From: Luteitalea pratensis
GTDB taxonomy: Bacteria > Acidobacteriota > Vicinamibacteria > Vicinamibacterales > Vicinamibacteraceae
Length of the DNA stretch: 64,000 nt
NCBI RefSeq assembly: GCF_001618865.1
Contig: NZ_CP015136.1
Location: 1,833,001-1,897,000, forward strand
Direction: 5' to 3'
The notes under the pieces are model-generated. The model did no database searches, was not told the origin of the DNA, and saw only the letters and a list, made by a program, of their open reading frames with translations. Within the stretch, counting starts at the first letter, position 1. Each line of letters opens with the position of its first letter. The position numbers were made by a program, and so were the translations under genes. Of the stretch, positions 18,374-26,898 are shown piece by piece.

Positions 18374-19285
18374 ATGCGCAAGACGGGATGGACGTGCGGA
18401 GCAGTGCTTCTCACATTGGCGTTGGTGTCAGCGGCCGAGGGACAGGATATGCCCGCTGACTACAAGGCGGCGATGACGACGCTGGGGCGCAGCGGCGACT
18501 TCAAGGACGGCGTGCTGAAGGTGAACATCCCGCGCACCGACCTGAAGGTCACCATTCACGAACGGCCGGTTCCGACGCCGCTCGGGTTCGGTGGGTGGGT
18601 GGCGATGACCAGGGGTGACGGCGGCCATGAGGTCCTGATGGGCGACCTCGTCCTCACCGAGGACGAAGTGAATCCGGTGATGTCGGCCTTGCTCGACAAC
18701 GGGATTGACGTCACCGCACTGCACAACCACTTCTTCTGGGAACAACCGCGGATCTTCTACATGCACCTGCACGGCATGGGTACCGCGGCTGAGCTGGCGA
18801 CGCGTTTGAAGCCGGCGATGGCCTTGATCGACAAGGCGATGCGCGCTGCGCCCCAGGGGCCGGCAGCTGCGGCTCCGGCGCCGACGGGCGTGACCGCCGC
18901 CACTGTTGCCGGCATCATCGGTCATCAGGGCGAGCAGAGCGGGCCGGTCTACAAGATCACGATCGGGCGACCGGACATCACGGTCCGGGAGCACGGCGCG
19001 CTGATCAATGCGCGCATGGGCTTGAACACATGGGCGGCATTCGCCGGTTCCGACAGTGAAGCGCTGGTCGCGGGCGACGTGGCGATGCTGGCCCAGGAGG
19101 TCACGCCGGTGCTGAAGGCCCTGCGTGCCAGTGGCATCGACGTCGTGTCCATCCACCATCACATGACCGCGACCCAACCGGATGTGTACTTCCTGCACTA
19201 CCTGGGGTCCGGGCCGGCTGACAAGCTGGCGCGCGGCGTGCGTGCGGCACTCGACCTGCTCGGAAAACCGGCGCCGAAGTCGTAG
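18374..19285 (+). CDS. Secreted protein with two DUF1259 domains
   Basis: Protein of 303 residues with a signal peptide (TCGAVLLTLALVSAAEG). Two similar halves follow. The first contains FGGWVAMTRGDGGHEVLMGD and DVTALHNHFFWEQPRIFYMH; the second has LNTWAAFAGSDSEALVAGD and DVVSIHHHMTATQPDVYFLH. This is the LppY/LpqO-like DUF1259 family, of unknown function. The His-rich HNHFF and HHHMT at equivalent places suggest a metal or ligand site, as an inference. Confidence 0.85.
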   Translation: MRKTGWTCGAVLLTLALVSAAEGQDMPADYKAAMTTLGRSGDFKDGVLKVNIPRTDLKVTIHERPVPTPLGFGGWVAMTRGDGGHEVLMGDLVLTEDEVNPVMSALLDNGIDVTALHNHFFWEQPRIFYMHLHGMGTAAELATRLKPAMALIDKAMRAAPQGPAAAAPAPTGVTAATVAGIIGHQGEQSGPVYKITIGRPDITVREHGALINARMGLNTWAAFAGSDSEALVAGDVAMLAQEVTPVLKALRASGIDVVSIHHHMTATQPDVYFLHYLGSGPADKLARGVRAALDLLGKPAPKS

Positions 19286-19298
19286 GCGCGCGATTCAC

Positions 19299-19388
19299 GG
19301 CTCAGGGCTCAAGGCCCAAGTCTCAAGTCTCAAGTCTCAGGGCTCAGGGGCAAGTCTCAGGGCTCAGGGCTCAGGTCTCAAGCCTGAC
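19299..19388. repeat. Degenerate heptamer array
   Basis: About 13 units of the type GGCTCAG, GGCTCAA, GGCCCAA, GTCTCAA and GTCTCAG in tandem, with one 6-base unit, ending GCCTGAC. Confidence 0.9.
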
Positions 19389-19452
19389 GGCCATCTCTTG
19401 AGCCGTCCAAGCCCGCTACGTCTGAGGCTCGAGACTGATCACGCTGCCGTCG

Positions 19453-19590
19453 GTCGACCTGACTTGTCCACCGTAGCCGTGGCGAAAGTGGAAGGTCGAC
19501 GGCTACGTGCAAAGTGTGTCGTAGCGGTCGACCTTAGTCGACCGTCGTCGCTCGGTTGGCGGCGCGTCGAGCAAGCTCGACGCCTACGTC
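19453..19590. repeat. Composite hairpin repeat, left copy
   Basis: The first 55 bases (19453-19507) differ at only 3 positions from 22787-22841, in the same orientation. Three hairpins follow each other: CCACC...GTGG, GGTCGACC-type and GCGTCGAGC/GCTCGACGC. The pair brackets the PadR/ADOP operon. Confidence 0.85.
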
Positions 19591-19615
19591 CAGGGAGCGT
19601 TGACGCGTGGAATGC

Positions 19616-19722
19616 GGCGTTCGGCGTTCGGCGTTCGACGTTCAGCGTTCGTCCCGGTGCCCGGTACCCGGTGCCCGGTACCCGGTGCCCGGTACCCGGT
19701 GCCCGGTACCCGGTACCCGTCC
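19616..19722. repeat. Two adjoining heptamer arrays (GGCGTTC and CCCGGTR)
   Basis: GGCGTTC three times, then GACGTTC and AGCGTTC (19616-19650). It is followed by CCCGGTG and CCCGGTA alternating for nine units (19653-19715) and CCCGTCC. The array ends at the stop codon of the permease gene. Confidence 0.9.
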
Positions 19723-22394
19723 TACTCCCGTATCGCCTCGGCGGGTGCAATCCGCAGCGCCCGCCGCGTCGGCACGGCCGCGGCCAGGAGCGCGACGGCC
19801 GCGAGCACGACCATCCCGAGGACGTACGTCCACGGTTCGTGAGGTGTCACGCCGAACATCAGGCTTGCCCCGTACGGTGTGAGTGCGAGCGCTGCCGGCA
19901 GTCCCAGCGCCACTCCCGCAGCCACCTGCCACAACACCTCGCGGTAGGTCATCCACGCGACGTGTGATCGCGGTGCGCCGAGCGCCATCCGGACCGCGAA
20001 CTCGGTCCGGCGTCGCGCGACCGCATCAGTGAGGACGCCGTACAGTCCGACCATGGCCAGCCCGATTGCCAGGATCGCCAACGTCGTCGCCAGCATGGAG
20101 AGCAACCGCTCGCCAACCAGCGTCACGTCGATCTGCTCGTCGATCGCGAGCACGTCGGAGACGAGCGTGCGCGAGTGGACGGCGCGCACCTGGTCCGCGA
20201 GGATGCGGGCGAGCAGGGCAGGGGGACGACTCGAGGCGACGGATAGTGTGACGCGTTCGGGGCTGTCGGCCTGGTGCCAGAGCGACAGGTAGGTCATCGG
20301 CGGCGCCACGTCGCGGATGGCGCGGTGTTTGTGGTCGTTCACGATCCCGACGATCTGGAAGCGGCCGTACTCGCCGAAGTCGAGTGTCTCGCCGAGCGGG
20401 TTGCGCCCGCCGAAGAACTTCGTCACCGCCGCCTGGTTGACGACGGCGACCGGCGTACCGGTGCCATCACTCGCGGTCAGGGTGCGGCCGGCACGGATGT
20501 CGATACCGAAGGTCTGGAAGTAGTCGTCGGCGACGAGGTTCACCTTGATGGTGCGATCGCGATCGCTCTGGGGCTCGTAGCCCGCGATGGAGACGAACCG
20601 CCCCCGATCCCTGCCCGACAGCGGCGTCAGCACCGACAGCGATGCGGACTGGACTCCTGGCACCGCGCGTACGCGACGCAGGGTGTCGCGCCAGAAGGCC
20701 GCGCGCGCCTCGCGATCCTGTGGCGGCGTGCCGAGGTGCAGCGGCGTGATGGACATGGTCAGCACCTGCGTCGGACGGAAGCCGAGGTCGACGGCGCGCA
20801 GGTTCGCCATCGTCCGCATCGCCATGATCGCGGCGACGAGCAGCACCAGCGAGAGCGCGAACTGGCCGGCCACGGCGAACCGCGCCACCCGGGACAGGTG
20901 CGCCGAGCCGGCGAGCCGCGTGCCGTGCCCATGCGAGGACGAGGAGGCATGACCTCGGCGGAGGAGGCGGATCGCGGGCCAGAGGCCGGTGATCAGGCCT
21001 GAAGCAAGCGTGACGCTGGCGGCAAACACGCCCACGCGCCAATCCCACCGCGCGTCGACGAGAATCGGACTGCGTCCTCCGGCAAACAGTCCGGTCAGGA
21101 ACGTGACGGCCACGTGCGCAACGCCCACCGCGAGCAGCGCACCCGTCGCAAACAGCAGCAACGCCTCGGTCAGCAGCTGGCGGCACAGCCGGCCGGTGCC
21201 CGCCCCGGAGGCAATTCGTACGGCGAGTTCTCGCTCGCGCGTCGCGCCGCGTACCAGCAGCAAAGTGCCCAGATTGAGGCACGTAATCAGGAGGACGGCG
21301 CCCGAGACGAGGACGAGGGCGTGCAGAGGCGTCTGGAACCGCCGGCGCAACTGGTCGAGGCCTTGTCCGGCCGGCACGAGGATCAGTCGATTGAAATGGG
21401 TGCGCCTCAGGCTCGCGGTCGGCGAGCCTGGCGCCATGCCGCCCATGAACGTCTGGAAGATGGCGTCCACCTGCGCGGTCGCGGCCTCGAGCGACGTGCC
21501 CGGTGCCACGCGTGCCACGGCCTCGAACCACCAGGTGTCGGCGTTTGCCAGCAAGTTGTTTTCGAAGGTGATCGGCAGGGTCACGTCGATGTGTCGGCCT
21601 GGCACCAGGCCCGTGAACGCGGCCGGCGTGACCCCAACGATGGTGAAAGGCCGGTCGCGAAAGCCGATGCTGCGCCCGAGCGCTTGTGCCGCGCCGCCGA
21701 ACCGCCGCTGCGCGTACGCGTGTGACACGACCGCGACGGGCCGCCTCGCCTGCTCGTCGGCCATCGTGGTCAGGCGTCCGGCCGCCGGGGAGAGGCCGAG
21801 TACGTCGAAATAGGTGCCGGAGGCGACCTGGCCGCTGACCTGCTCGGTCTCCCCGTCCACCTCGAGGTAGAGGTCGTCGCTGGCAAACGCCGCCATGCCC
21901 GTGAACGCTGACGTCTCCTCGCGCAGGCGCGCGAAAACCGGATAGGGCGGCGCGCCGCCGACGCTCTCCGTGCCCGCCGCCTTGATGAAGACGAGGTCCT
22001 GCGGACTCGCGACAGGCAGCATTCGCCACAGCACCGCGTCCGCGATGCTGTAGACCCCCGTCGTGGCCCCGAGCCCCAGGGCCAGCGAGAGCAGCGCCGT
22101 TGCCGTGAAGACGGGAGATCGCGCAAGCCATCGGGTTGCGTACCGCAGATCGCGCATCAGGTCGTCGATCAGTCCGACCCGGCGCGTGTCGCGACAGCGC
22201 TCGCGCGCGAGATCCATCGAGCCGAATGCCCTGCGGGCCGCTTGCTGCGCCTCGGACGCGTCCACGCCGGCCTCGAGCGCTTCGCGGGTCAACGCATCGA
22301 GGTGCAGGCGGAGCTCGCGGTCGAGCTCATCCTCGACGCGGGACGACAGGAACACGGAACGCAGGCGATGCCGCAACAGCCGGAGGCGTCGCAT
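19722..22394 (-). CDS. ADOP-type ABC permease (MacB/FtsX-like, duplicated)
   Basis: Large membrane protein of 890 residues. A short N-terminal prefix (RLRSVFLSSRVEDELDRELR) precedes the first membrane helix (VFTATALLSLALGLGATTGV). A MacB-like periplasmic domain and FtsX-like helices follow. The same unit is then repeated, with the last FtsX block containing LAMVGLYGVLTDAVARRRTE and RMALGAPRSHV near the end. Such orphan permeases lack their own ATPase, and their substrate is unknown. ATG 22394 starts 5 bases after the PadR stop, so the two form an operon. The reading frame is intact, unlike the third ADOP gene of this window. Confidence 0.9.
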   Translation of the reverse strand: MRRLRLLRHRLRSVFLSSRVEDELDRELRLHLDALTREALEAGVDASEAQQAARRAFGSMDLARERCRDTRRVGLIDDLMRDLRYATRWLARSPVFTATALLSLALGLGATTGVYSIADAVLWRMLPVASPQDLVFIKAAGTESVGGAPPYPVFARLREETSAFTGMAAFASDDLYLEVDGETEQVSGQVASGTYFDVLGLSPAAGRLTTMADEQARRPVAVVSHAYAQRRFGGAAQALGRSIGFRDRPFTIVGVTPAAFTGLVPGRHIDVTLPITFENNLLANADTWWFEAVARVAPGTSLEAATAQVDAIFQTFMGGMAPGSPTASLRRTHFNRLILVPAGQGLDQLRRRFQTPLHALVLVSGAVLLITCLNLGTLLLVRGATRERELAVRIASGAGTGRLCRQLLTEALLLFATGALLAVGVAHVAVTFLTGLFAGGRSPILVDARWDWRVGVFAASVTLASGLITGLWPAIRLLRRGHASSSSHGHGTRLAGSAHLSRVARFAVAGQFALSLVLLVAAIMAMRTMANLRAVDLGFRPTQVLTMSITPLHLGTPPQDREARAAFWRDTLRRVRAVPGVQSASLSVLTPLSGRDRGRFVSIAGYEPQSDRDRTIKVNLVADDYFQTFGIDIRAGRTLTASDGTGTPVAVVNQAAVTKFFGGRNPLGETLDFGEYGRFQIVGIVNDHKHRAIRDVAPPMTYLSLWHQADSPERVTLSVASSRPPALLARILADQVRAVHSRTLVSDVLAIDEQIDVTLVGERLLSMLATTLAILAIGLAMVGLYGVLTDAVARRRTEFAVRMALGAPRSHVAWMTYREVLWQVAAGVALGLPAALALTPYGASLMFGVTPHEPWTYVLGMVVLAAVALLAAAVPTRRALRIAPAEAIRE

Positions 22395-22399
22395 GATAC

Positions 22400-22729
22400 T
22401 TACGCGTCCTGGATGACGAGGCCAACGGCGGTGGACAGCCGGTGCCAGCTCTCGAGCTCGCGGGCCAGTTGCTTGCGGCCTTCGCGTGTCAGGCCGTAGA
22501 ACTTCGCGGTGCGCCCCAGCTCGGACGCCTTCCACTCGGCGTCGATCCAGCCTTGCTGCTCGAGCCGGTGCAGGGCTGGATAGAGAGAGCCCTGGCCCAC
22601 GGCGAGCACTTCGCCAGAGACCAGTTGGATGCGCTTGGCGATGCCCCAGCCGTGCAGCGGGTCGCGGGCGATGGTCCTGAGGATCAGCAGATCGAGCGTG
22701 CCCTGCAGGAGGTCAGACGGCTTCGGCAT
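22400..22729 (-). CDS. PadR-family transcriptional regulator
   Basis: Winged-helix regulator of 109 residues: SDLLQGTLDLLILRTIA, then HGWGIAKRIQLVSGEVLAVG, QGSLYPALHRLEQQGWI and a basic wing GRTAKFYGLTREGRKQL. ATG 22729 has GAGG 5 bases upstream. It precedes the ADOP permease by 5 bases and presumably represses this operon; the inducer is unknown. Confidence 0.92.
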   Translation of the reverse strand: MPKPSDLLQGTLDLLILRTIARDPLHGWGIAKRIQLVSGEVLAVGQGSLYPALHRLEQQGWIDAEWKASELGRTAKFYGLTREGRKQLARELESWHRLSTAVGLVIQDA

Positions 22730-22786
22730 CGATACCTCGACTATCGACAACTATGCCTCGAACGTCGACAACACGCAACCCAACCC

Positions 22787-22918
22787 GTCGACCTGGCTTG
22801 TCCACCGTAGCCTTGGCGAAGGTGGAAGGTCGACGGCTACGCAAGCCACGCGTTCGACTGTCGACCAAGGTCGACAGCTACACCACGGTTGGACGTAGGC
22901 GTCGAGCTTGCTCGACGC
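22787..22918. repeat. Composite hairpin repeat, right copy
   Basis: Direct repeat partner of 19453-19590, 52 of the first 55 bases identical. It contains the same three hairpin types: CACC...GGTG (22803-22824), GTCGACC/GGTCGAC and GCGTCGAGC/GCTCGACGC (22899-22918). Confidence 0.85.
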
Positions 22919-22954
22919 GCGGATGCCCGTCGGTGGGAAGCTCGCCTTACGGGT

Positions 22955-23968
22955 TCAGCGTGCCTTGCTGGTCGCCAGGACGCGCCCGATGGCGTCGACG
23001 ACGAGCGACGGCTCTTCGTGTTGGATGTCGTGGCCGGCTTCGGTGAGCGTTACGGACGTCTGCGCCCCGGCCGGCGCAAGCCGCGTCAGCGCGGCGAGTC
23101 GTTGACGCAACCAGTGCGCATGGCAGGCGGGTGGCTCGCACGGCCGGCCGGCCCAGACCTGCGGAGAGAAGCGGTTCGACACGAGCAATGCCACCGGCAC
23201 GTCAGGCAGTGGCGGCAGCTGAAGGAATTCGGCGGAGTGGTTCAGCTCGTTGGCCCGTATGACGTCCATCTCGGCCCGGTACTGGCCCGTCTGCCGGCCC
23301 ACGAATTCGGCCATCTCCTGGGCGCGCTTGTCGATGCACTGTCGCGCGCCGTCGGCGGTGTAGCCGCTGGCGCGCAGGTACGCGAGGTCCTCCGCCTCGG
23401 AACGCGGATCGGTCGGATCCACGTACACCAGTCCACCCACGTCGGCCGGGTAGATCGCCGTATACATCCGGATCAGCAGGCCGCCCCAGGAATGGCCGAC
23501 GAGCACGTAGGGTGGCTTCAGGCCGAGCTCGTCGAGCAGGGCGTGGAGCCGTTCGGCGATGTGCCGCGGTGTAGGCGCCGGTCCGTCTGCCTCCGACCCA
23601 CCGATGCCGGCCCGATCGTAGGCGACGACTGTCGCGAACCGGGCGACGTCGGGCAGGACGGGTGACCAGGCGATCAACCCGGTCCCGACGCCACTCTCGA
23701 ACACGACGACGGGGTGGCCTGGCCTGCCATCGGGCGGTCCGAGGATGCGGACCTGCACGAGATTGCCGTTCACCCGGACCGTACGCCCTTCCTGGGCGTT
23801 CGAGAAAGAGTGAGAAGAGAGAACAAAAAAGAGACAGGGAATTGCAACAGCGACAAGACGGAAGGATGAAAGGGAGAAGGCGGTGTGCTGCCCTCTTCGC
23901 CTTGCCCTTTTGTCTTGTTCGTTATGATTTCCTGTTCTCTTCTGCGTTATCCCCTGTCCCTTGTTCAC
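22955..23968 (-). CDS. Secreted alpha/beta hydrolase
   Basis: Predicted serine hydrolase of 337 residues: oxyanion region VVFESGVGTGL, nucleophile elbow GHSWGG, and the catalytic His in TEAGHDIQHEEP; an Asp candidate is in YVDPTDPRS. A signal peptide LVAVAIPCLFFVLSSHSFSNA is predicted, but it and the preceding residues are encoded inside a low-GC inverted repeat (23821-23966). The start at 23968 is therefore uncertain; no other ATG is available before the catalytic domain. The substrate is unknown. Confidence 0.75.
   Translation of the reverse strand: MNKGQGITQKRTGNHNEQDKRARRRGQHTAFSLSSFRLVAVAIPCLFFVLSSHSFSNAQEGRTVRVNGNLVQVRILGPPDGRPGHPVVVFESGVGTGLIAWSPVLPDVARFATVVAYDRAGIGGSEADGPAPTPRHIAERLHALLDELGLKPPYVLVGHSWGGLLIRMYTAIYPADVGGLVYVDPTDPRSEAEDLAYLRASGYTADGARQCIDKRAQEMAEFVGRQTGQYRAEMDVIRANELNHSAEFLQLPPLPDVPVALLVSNRFSPQVWAGRPCEPPACHAHWLRQRLAALTRLAPAGAQTSVTLTEAGHDIQHEEPSLVVDAIGRVLATSKAR
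23821..23966. repeat. Nested low-GC inverted repeat
   Basis: Outer arms are 23821-23839 and 23952-23966; inner arms are 23853-23882 and 23898-23918 (ACAAGAC...AAGGCG against CGCCTT...GTCTTGT). It is purine-rich on one side and pyrimidine-rich on the other, and resembles 36993-37105. It overlaps the 5' end of the hydrolase reading frame. Confidence 0.7.
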
Positions 23969-23998
23969 ACGACGTCACCGATCGGCCGTGCCGATCGC

Positions 23999-24373
23999 TC
24001 AGCTTGCGCGGGCTTTCACCAGCCTGGGCATAGGCGGCAGTGCCGGGGCCGGCGGATCGGCGGGCGGCCGTACCTGGGCGCGATTCCGGCGGGGGAGCAC
24101 GCGGGCCAGCTCGGGTTCGGCGTCCTCGGCCAGCGAACCGGCATCGGGGCGAACCACCGCGAGCGTCTGTGTCGCATCGACGGTCGCACCATGGCGCGCG
24201 ATGGTTGCGCCGAGATCGCTGCGTGGGGTTCGGACCTTTCGGCGGGCGGCCGGCTTTTCGGCCGTATCCCATTCGCCCAGCAACACGAGAATTCGTGCCC
24301 GCTCATCGTCCAACTCGGTCAAGCGGGCCGTCAGCCCGCGCAGTGCATAGGCACGCAACTCTTGTTCGTTCAT
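23999..24373 (-). CDS. Small hypothetical protein
   Basis: Unrecognised protein of 124 residues. The N-terminal third (NEQELRAYALRGLTARLTEL, then DDERARILVLLGEW) looks like two amphipathic helices, possibly a coiled coil. The rest is rich in Ala, Arg and Pro, including RPPADPPAPALPPMP, and appears disordered. ATG 24373 has GGAG directly adjacent; TTG 24379 is the alternative. It is divergent from the efflux operon. That it is a gene is supported mainly by the sensible N-terminal part. Confidence 0.55.
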   Translation of the reverse strand: MNEQELRAYALRGLTARLTELDDERARILVLLGEWDTAEKPAARRKVRTPRSDLGATIARHGATVDATQTLAVVRPDAGSLAEDAEPELARVLPRRNRAQVRPPADPPAPALPPMPRLVKARAS

Positions 24374-24448
24374 CTCCAACAGTGTAGCTGCGTCGGCTCG
24401 CAGGCGCGTCGTCGCGTGGGGGCGGGTGCCGCCAGCGGGCCGGCCCTG

Positions 24449-25747
24449 ATGTCATCGTGTGGTCATGTTGACTCCCACATCGTGTCGAGTGTGACGGGCT
24501 CACTGCCTTCGCTGCGTACCGCAGTCGCACGGGTCGTGCTCGCAGGGCTGTCTTCCGTGCTCGCTCCCGCGGCAGGAGCGCAAGAGGGCCAACCGGCACC
24601 GCCAGAGCCGTTGACCCTGCCAGGCGCCGTCGACCGTGCGCTCACCGCCAATCCGACCATCGGTGCCGAACGGCTCGGCCGGGCCATTCGACTCGCTGGC
24701 GTCAGCGTCGCCGGCGAGCGGCTGAACCCCGAAGTGACCATCGAGGTCGAGAAGGAGGCGCCCAAGCAGGCCTACGCCATCGCCGTGCCACTCGAACTCG
24801 GTGGCAAACGCGGAAAGCGTGTCGCGGTGAGCGAAGCGACCCTGGCCGTGGGCGACGCGGAACTGGCGGCCATTGTCTGGCAGGTGCGCAACGACGTCCG
24901 GCGGAGCTACTTCGAGACGCTCGTGGCCGAGGCCCGGCTCGAGGTGTTGCGCGATCAACGCGATCTCGCGAGGCGTGCCCTTGGCGCGGCACAGGCCCGC
25001 TACGAGCAGGGTGACGCGCCACGCCTCGATGTCCTGCAGGTCGATCTCGCGCTCAACGCCGCGGAGTCCGAGGTGACCGCTGCAGCCGGCATCGTCTCGG
25101 CCGAGCGCGCCCGGCTCGACGCGCTTCTCGGCCTCCCGCTCGACGCCGCGCCGCCGCTGACGACGGGACTCGATCCCGGGGGGGCCCTCGTCAGCGCCGC
25201 GACCCTGGAGCAGGCCCTCACGCGCAGCACCGAACTGGCAGTGCTCGATCGACGGATCGAGGAACAGCGCGCCAGACTCGTCCTCGCGCGCGCCGCCCGT
25301 GTGCCCGACGTCGTCCCGGCCGCGACGTTGACGCACGACGCGCAGCCTGAATTCACGTACGGCTGGCGTGCGAGCCTGACGATGACCGTGCCGCTGTTTG
25401 CCACGCATGCCGCCGGGGTGACGCTCGAGGACGCGACGCTGCAGCAGCTCGCCGCGCAGCGGCAGGCCGCGCTCGCGCGGATCGCCGGCGAGGTCACCGC
25501 GGCGACGGTCTCCGCCGAATCGCGTCGACAGGCGTATCTCCAGTACCGCGACGTCATCCTGCCGCAGGCGCGGCAGGTCGAGGAGATGGCGCAGGATGCC
25601 TACCGCCTCGGCCAGTCGGAACTCGCCGCGCTCCTGCAAACGTTGCGCGGTACGCGGGACGTCCGGCTCCGGTCGCTCGACATCCTCGCTCAGTTCCAGC
25701 TCGGTGTCGCTGACCTGGAGAAGGCCATCGGAGCGCCGCTCCCATGA
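24449..25747 (+). CDS. TolC-family outer-membrane efflux protein
   Basis: Outer-membrane channel component of 432 residues. A signal peptide (VARVVLAGLSSVLAPAAGA) is followed by two outer membrane efflux repeats rich in coiled coil (SYFETLVAEARLEVLRDQRD, ARYEQGDAPRLDVLQVDLAL, and in the second half YRDVILPQARQVEEMAQDAY with YRLGQSELAALLQTLRGTRD). The conserved Gly/Asp turn patterns of TolC proteins are present. The start may be ATG 24449 or GTG 24482. The stop overlaps the start of the membrane fusion protein (ATGA). CzcC-like by length and context. Confidence 0.87.
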   Translation: MSSCGHVDSHIVSSVTGSLPSLRTAVARVVLAGLSSVLAPAAGAQEGQPAPPEPLTLPGAVDRALTANPTIGAERLGRAIRLAGVSVAGERLNPEVTIEVEKEAPKQAYAIAVPLELGGKRGKRVAVSEATLAVGDAELAAIVWQVRNDVRRSYFETLVAEARLEVLRDQRDLARRALGAAQARYEQGDAPRLDVLQVDLALNAAESEVTAAAGIVSAERARLDALLGLPLDAAPPLTTGLDPGGALVSAATLEQALTRSTELAVLDRRIEEQRARLVLARAARVPDVVPAATLTHDAQPEFTYGWRASLTMTVPLFATHAAGVTLEDATLQQLAAQRQAALARIAGEVTAATVSAESRRQAYLQYRDVILPQARQVEEMAQDAYRLGQSELAALLQTLRGTRDVRLRSLDILAQFQLGVADLEKAIGAPLP

Positions 25748-26898
25748 CGTCCGCGACATGCCACTCCCTCACTGCCCTGGTACTCGCCGTTGTCGGCCTG
25801 GCCGGATGCCGCGCGCCATCGAACGAGGAAGTGACGAGTGACGCCACGGTGTCGGTCAGCGTCGATCGCGCACGCCTCGGCGACATTCGTGCCGTGGTCC
25901 ATGCCAGCGGCGTCGTCTCTCCGTCGCCCGGCGCGGAGTTGATCGTCGTCGCTCCGGAGGTGGCACGGATCGCGGAGATTGCGCGCGGCAACGGCGATCA
26001 TGTCCGGCGAGGAGACGTCCTGGTGCGGTTCGAACTGCCCGGCGCGATCGCCGACGTCCAACGGCAGGAGGCCGAAGTCGCGCGTGCCCACGCCGCGCTG
26101 GACGCGGCTGCGGCGGCAGAAACCCGCGCCGCCGAGCTCTTCGATCGAGGCATCGCCGCACGCCGGGAGGTGGAGGAGAGCCATCGCGCCAGTGCCGATG
26201 CCCGGGCGGCGATTGCGCAGGCGACGGCCGCCCTGGGTGCGGCCCAGGCGGTGGCGGCGCGGGCGACGGTTCGCGCCACCTTCGATGGGATTGTCGTGCG
26301 CCGCCTGCACAATCCGGGCGACCTCGTTGAAGCGACGGCCACCGACCCCATTCTCCATGTCATCGACCCGCACCGCCTCGAAATCGTGGCCGCCATTCCG
26401 ATCGCCGATGCGTCCCGCATCCGGGTAGGCGCGGCGGCGCGCGCGTCTGGTGGGGTGCTCGATGCCGAGCCCGTGACGTTGAAGGTCGTGGCCGGTCCAG
26501 GTACGGTCGACGCCGGTACGGCAACGGTCCCGATACGCGTCGCCCTCACCGGAGCGACAACCGCTCCTGCGGGCGCGGCGGTGGAGATCGACATCGATGC
26601 CGAGCAGCATGCCCACGCCGTCCTGGTCGCCGCGGCGGCCATCGTCCGGGAAGGCGAGGAGACCGCGGTCTTCATCGCGACCGGGAACAAGGCCGTGCGC
26701 CGTGCCGTGCGCCTCGGACTGACCGATGGCACGAACGCCGAGATTCTCTCTGGAGTGAAGGCCGGCGAGCTCGTCGTCGTGGACGGGCAGGCCGGCCTGC
26801 CCGACGGCGCCGCGATCGCCGTCGCCACTGCCGCCGACGCGTCGGCGACGTCGAAGTCGAAGTCACGTCCGGCCGGCGCCCGGAACGAGGCGCAGTGA
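25744..26898 (+). CDS. RND efflux membrane fusion protein (lipoprotein)
   Basis: Periplasmic adaptor of 384 residues. Lipoprotein signal VVGLAGC is followed by a split lipoyl domain (ARGNGDHVRRGDVLVRFELP and, after the helical hairpin, VRATFDGIVVRRLHNPGDLV). Beta-barrel and membrane-proximal domains follow (AIVREGEETAVFIATGNKAV). It links the TolC-like channel to the pump. It is coupled by overlap to both neighbours. Confidence 0.9.
   Translation: MTSATCHSLTALVLAVVGLAGCRAPSNEEVTSDATVSVSVDRARLGDIRAVVHASGVVSPSPGAELIVVAPEVARIAEIARGNGDHVRRGDVLVRFELPGAIADVQRQEAEVARAHAALDAAAAAETRAAELFDRGIAARREVEESHRASADARAAIAQATAALGAAQAVAARATVRATFDGIVVRRLHNPGDLVEATATDPILHVIDPHRLEIVAAIPIADASRIRVGAAARASGGVLDAEPVTLKVVAGPGTVDAGTATVPIRVALTGATTAPAGAAVEIDIDAEQHAHAVLVAAAAIVREGEETAVFIATGNKAVRRAVRLGLTDGTNAEILSGVKAGELVVVDGQAGLPDGAAIAVATAADASATSKSKSRPAGARNEAQ

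Larger units (their letters stand above)
19286..19721. other. Repeat-filled convergent intergenic region
   Basis: Between the DUF1259 stop and the permease stop. It has no gene and is almost wholly made of three repeat blocks: a 7-base array (19299-19388), a composite hairpin repeat (19453-19590) and a second pair of 7-base arrays (19616-19722) that runs right into the permease stop codon. Confidence 0.8.

Noticed and set aside
19299-19722. CRISPR-like repeat array
   Set aside because: Units are 7 bases with no spacers; no cas gene is nearby.
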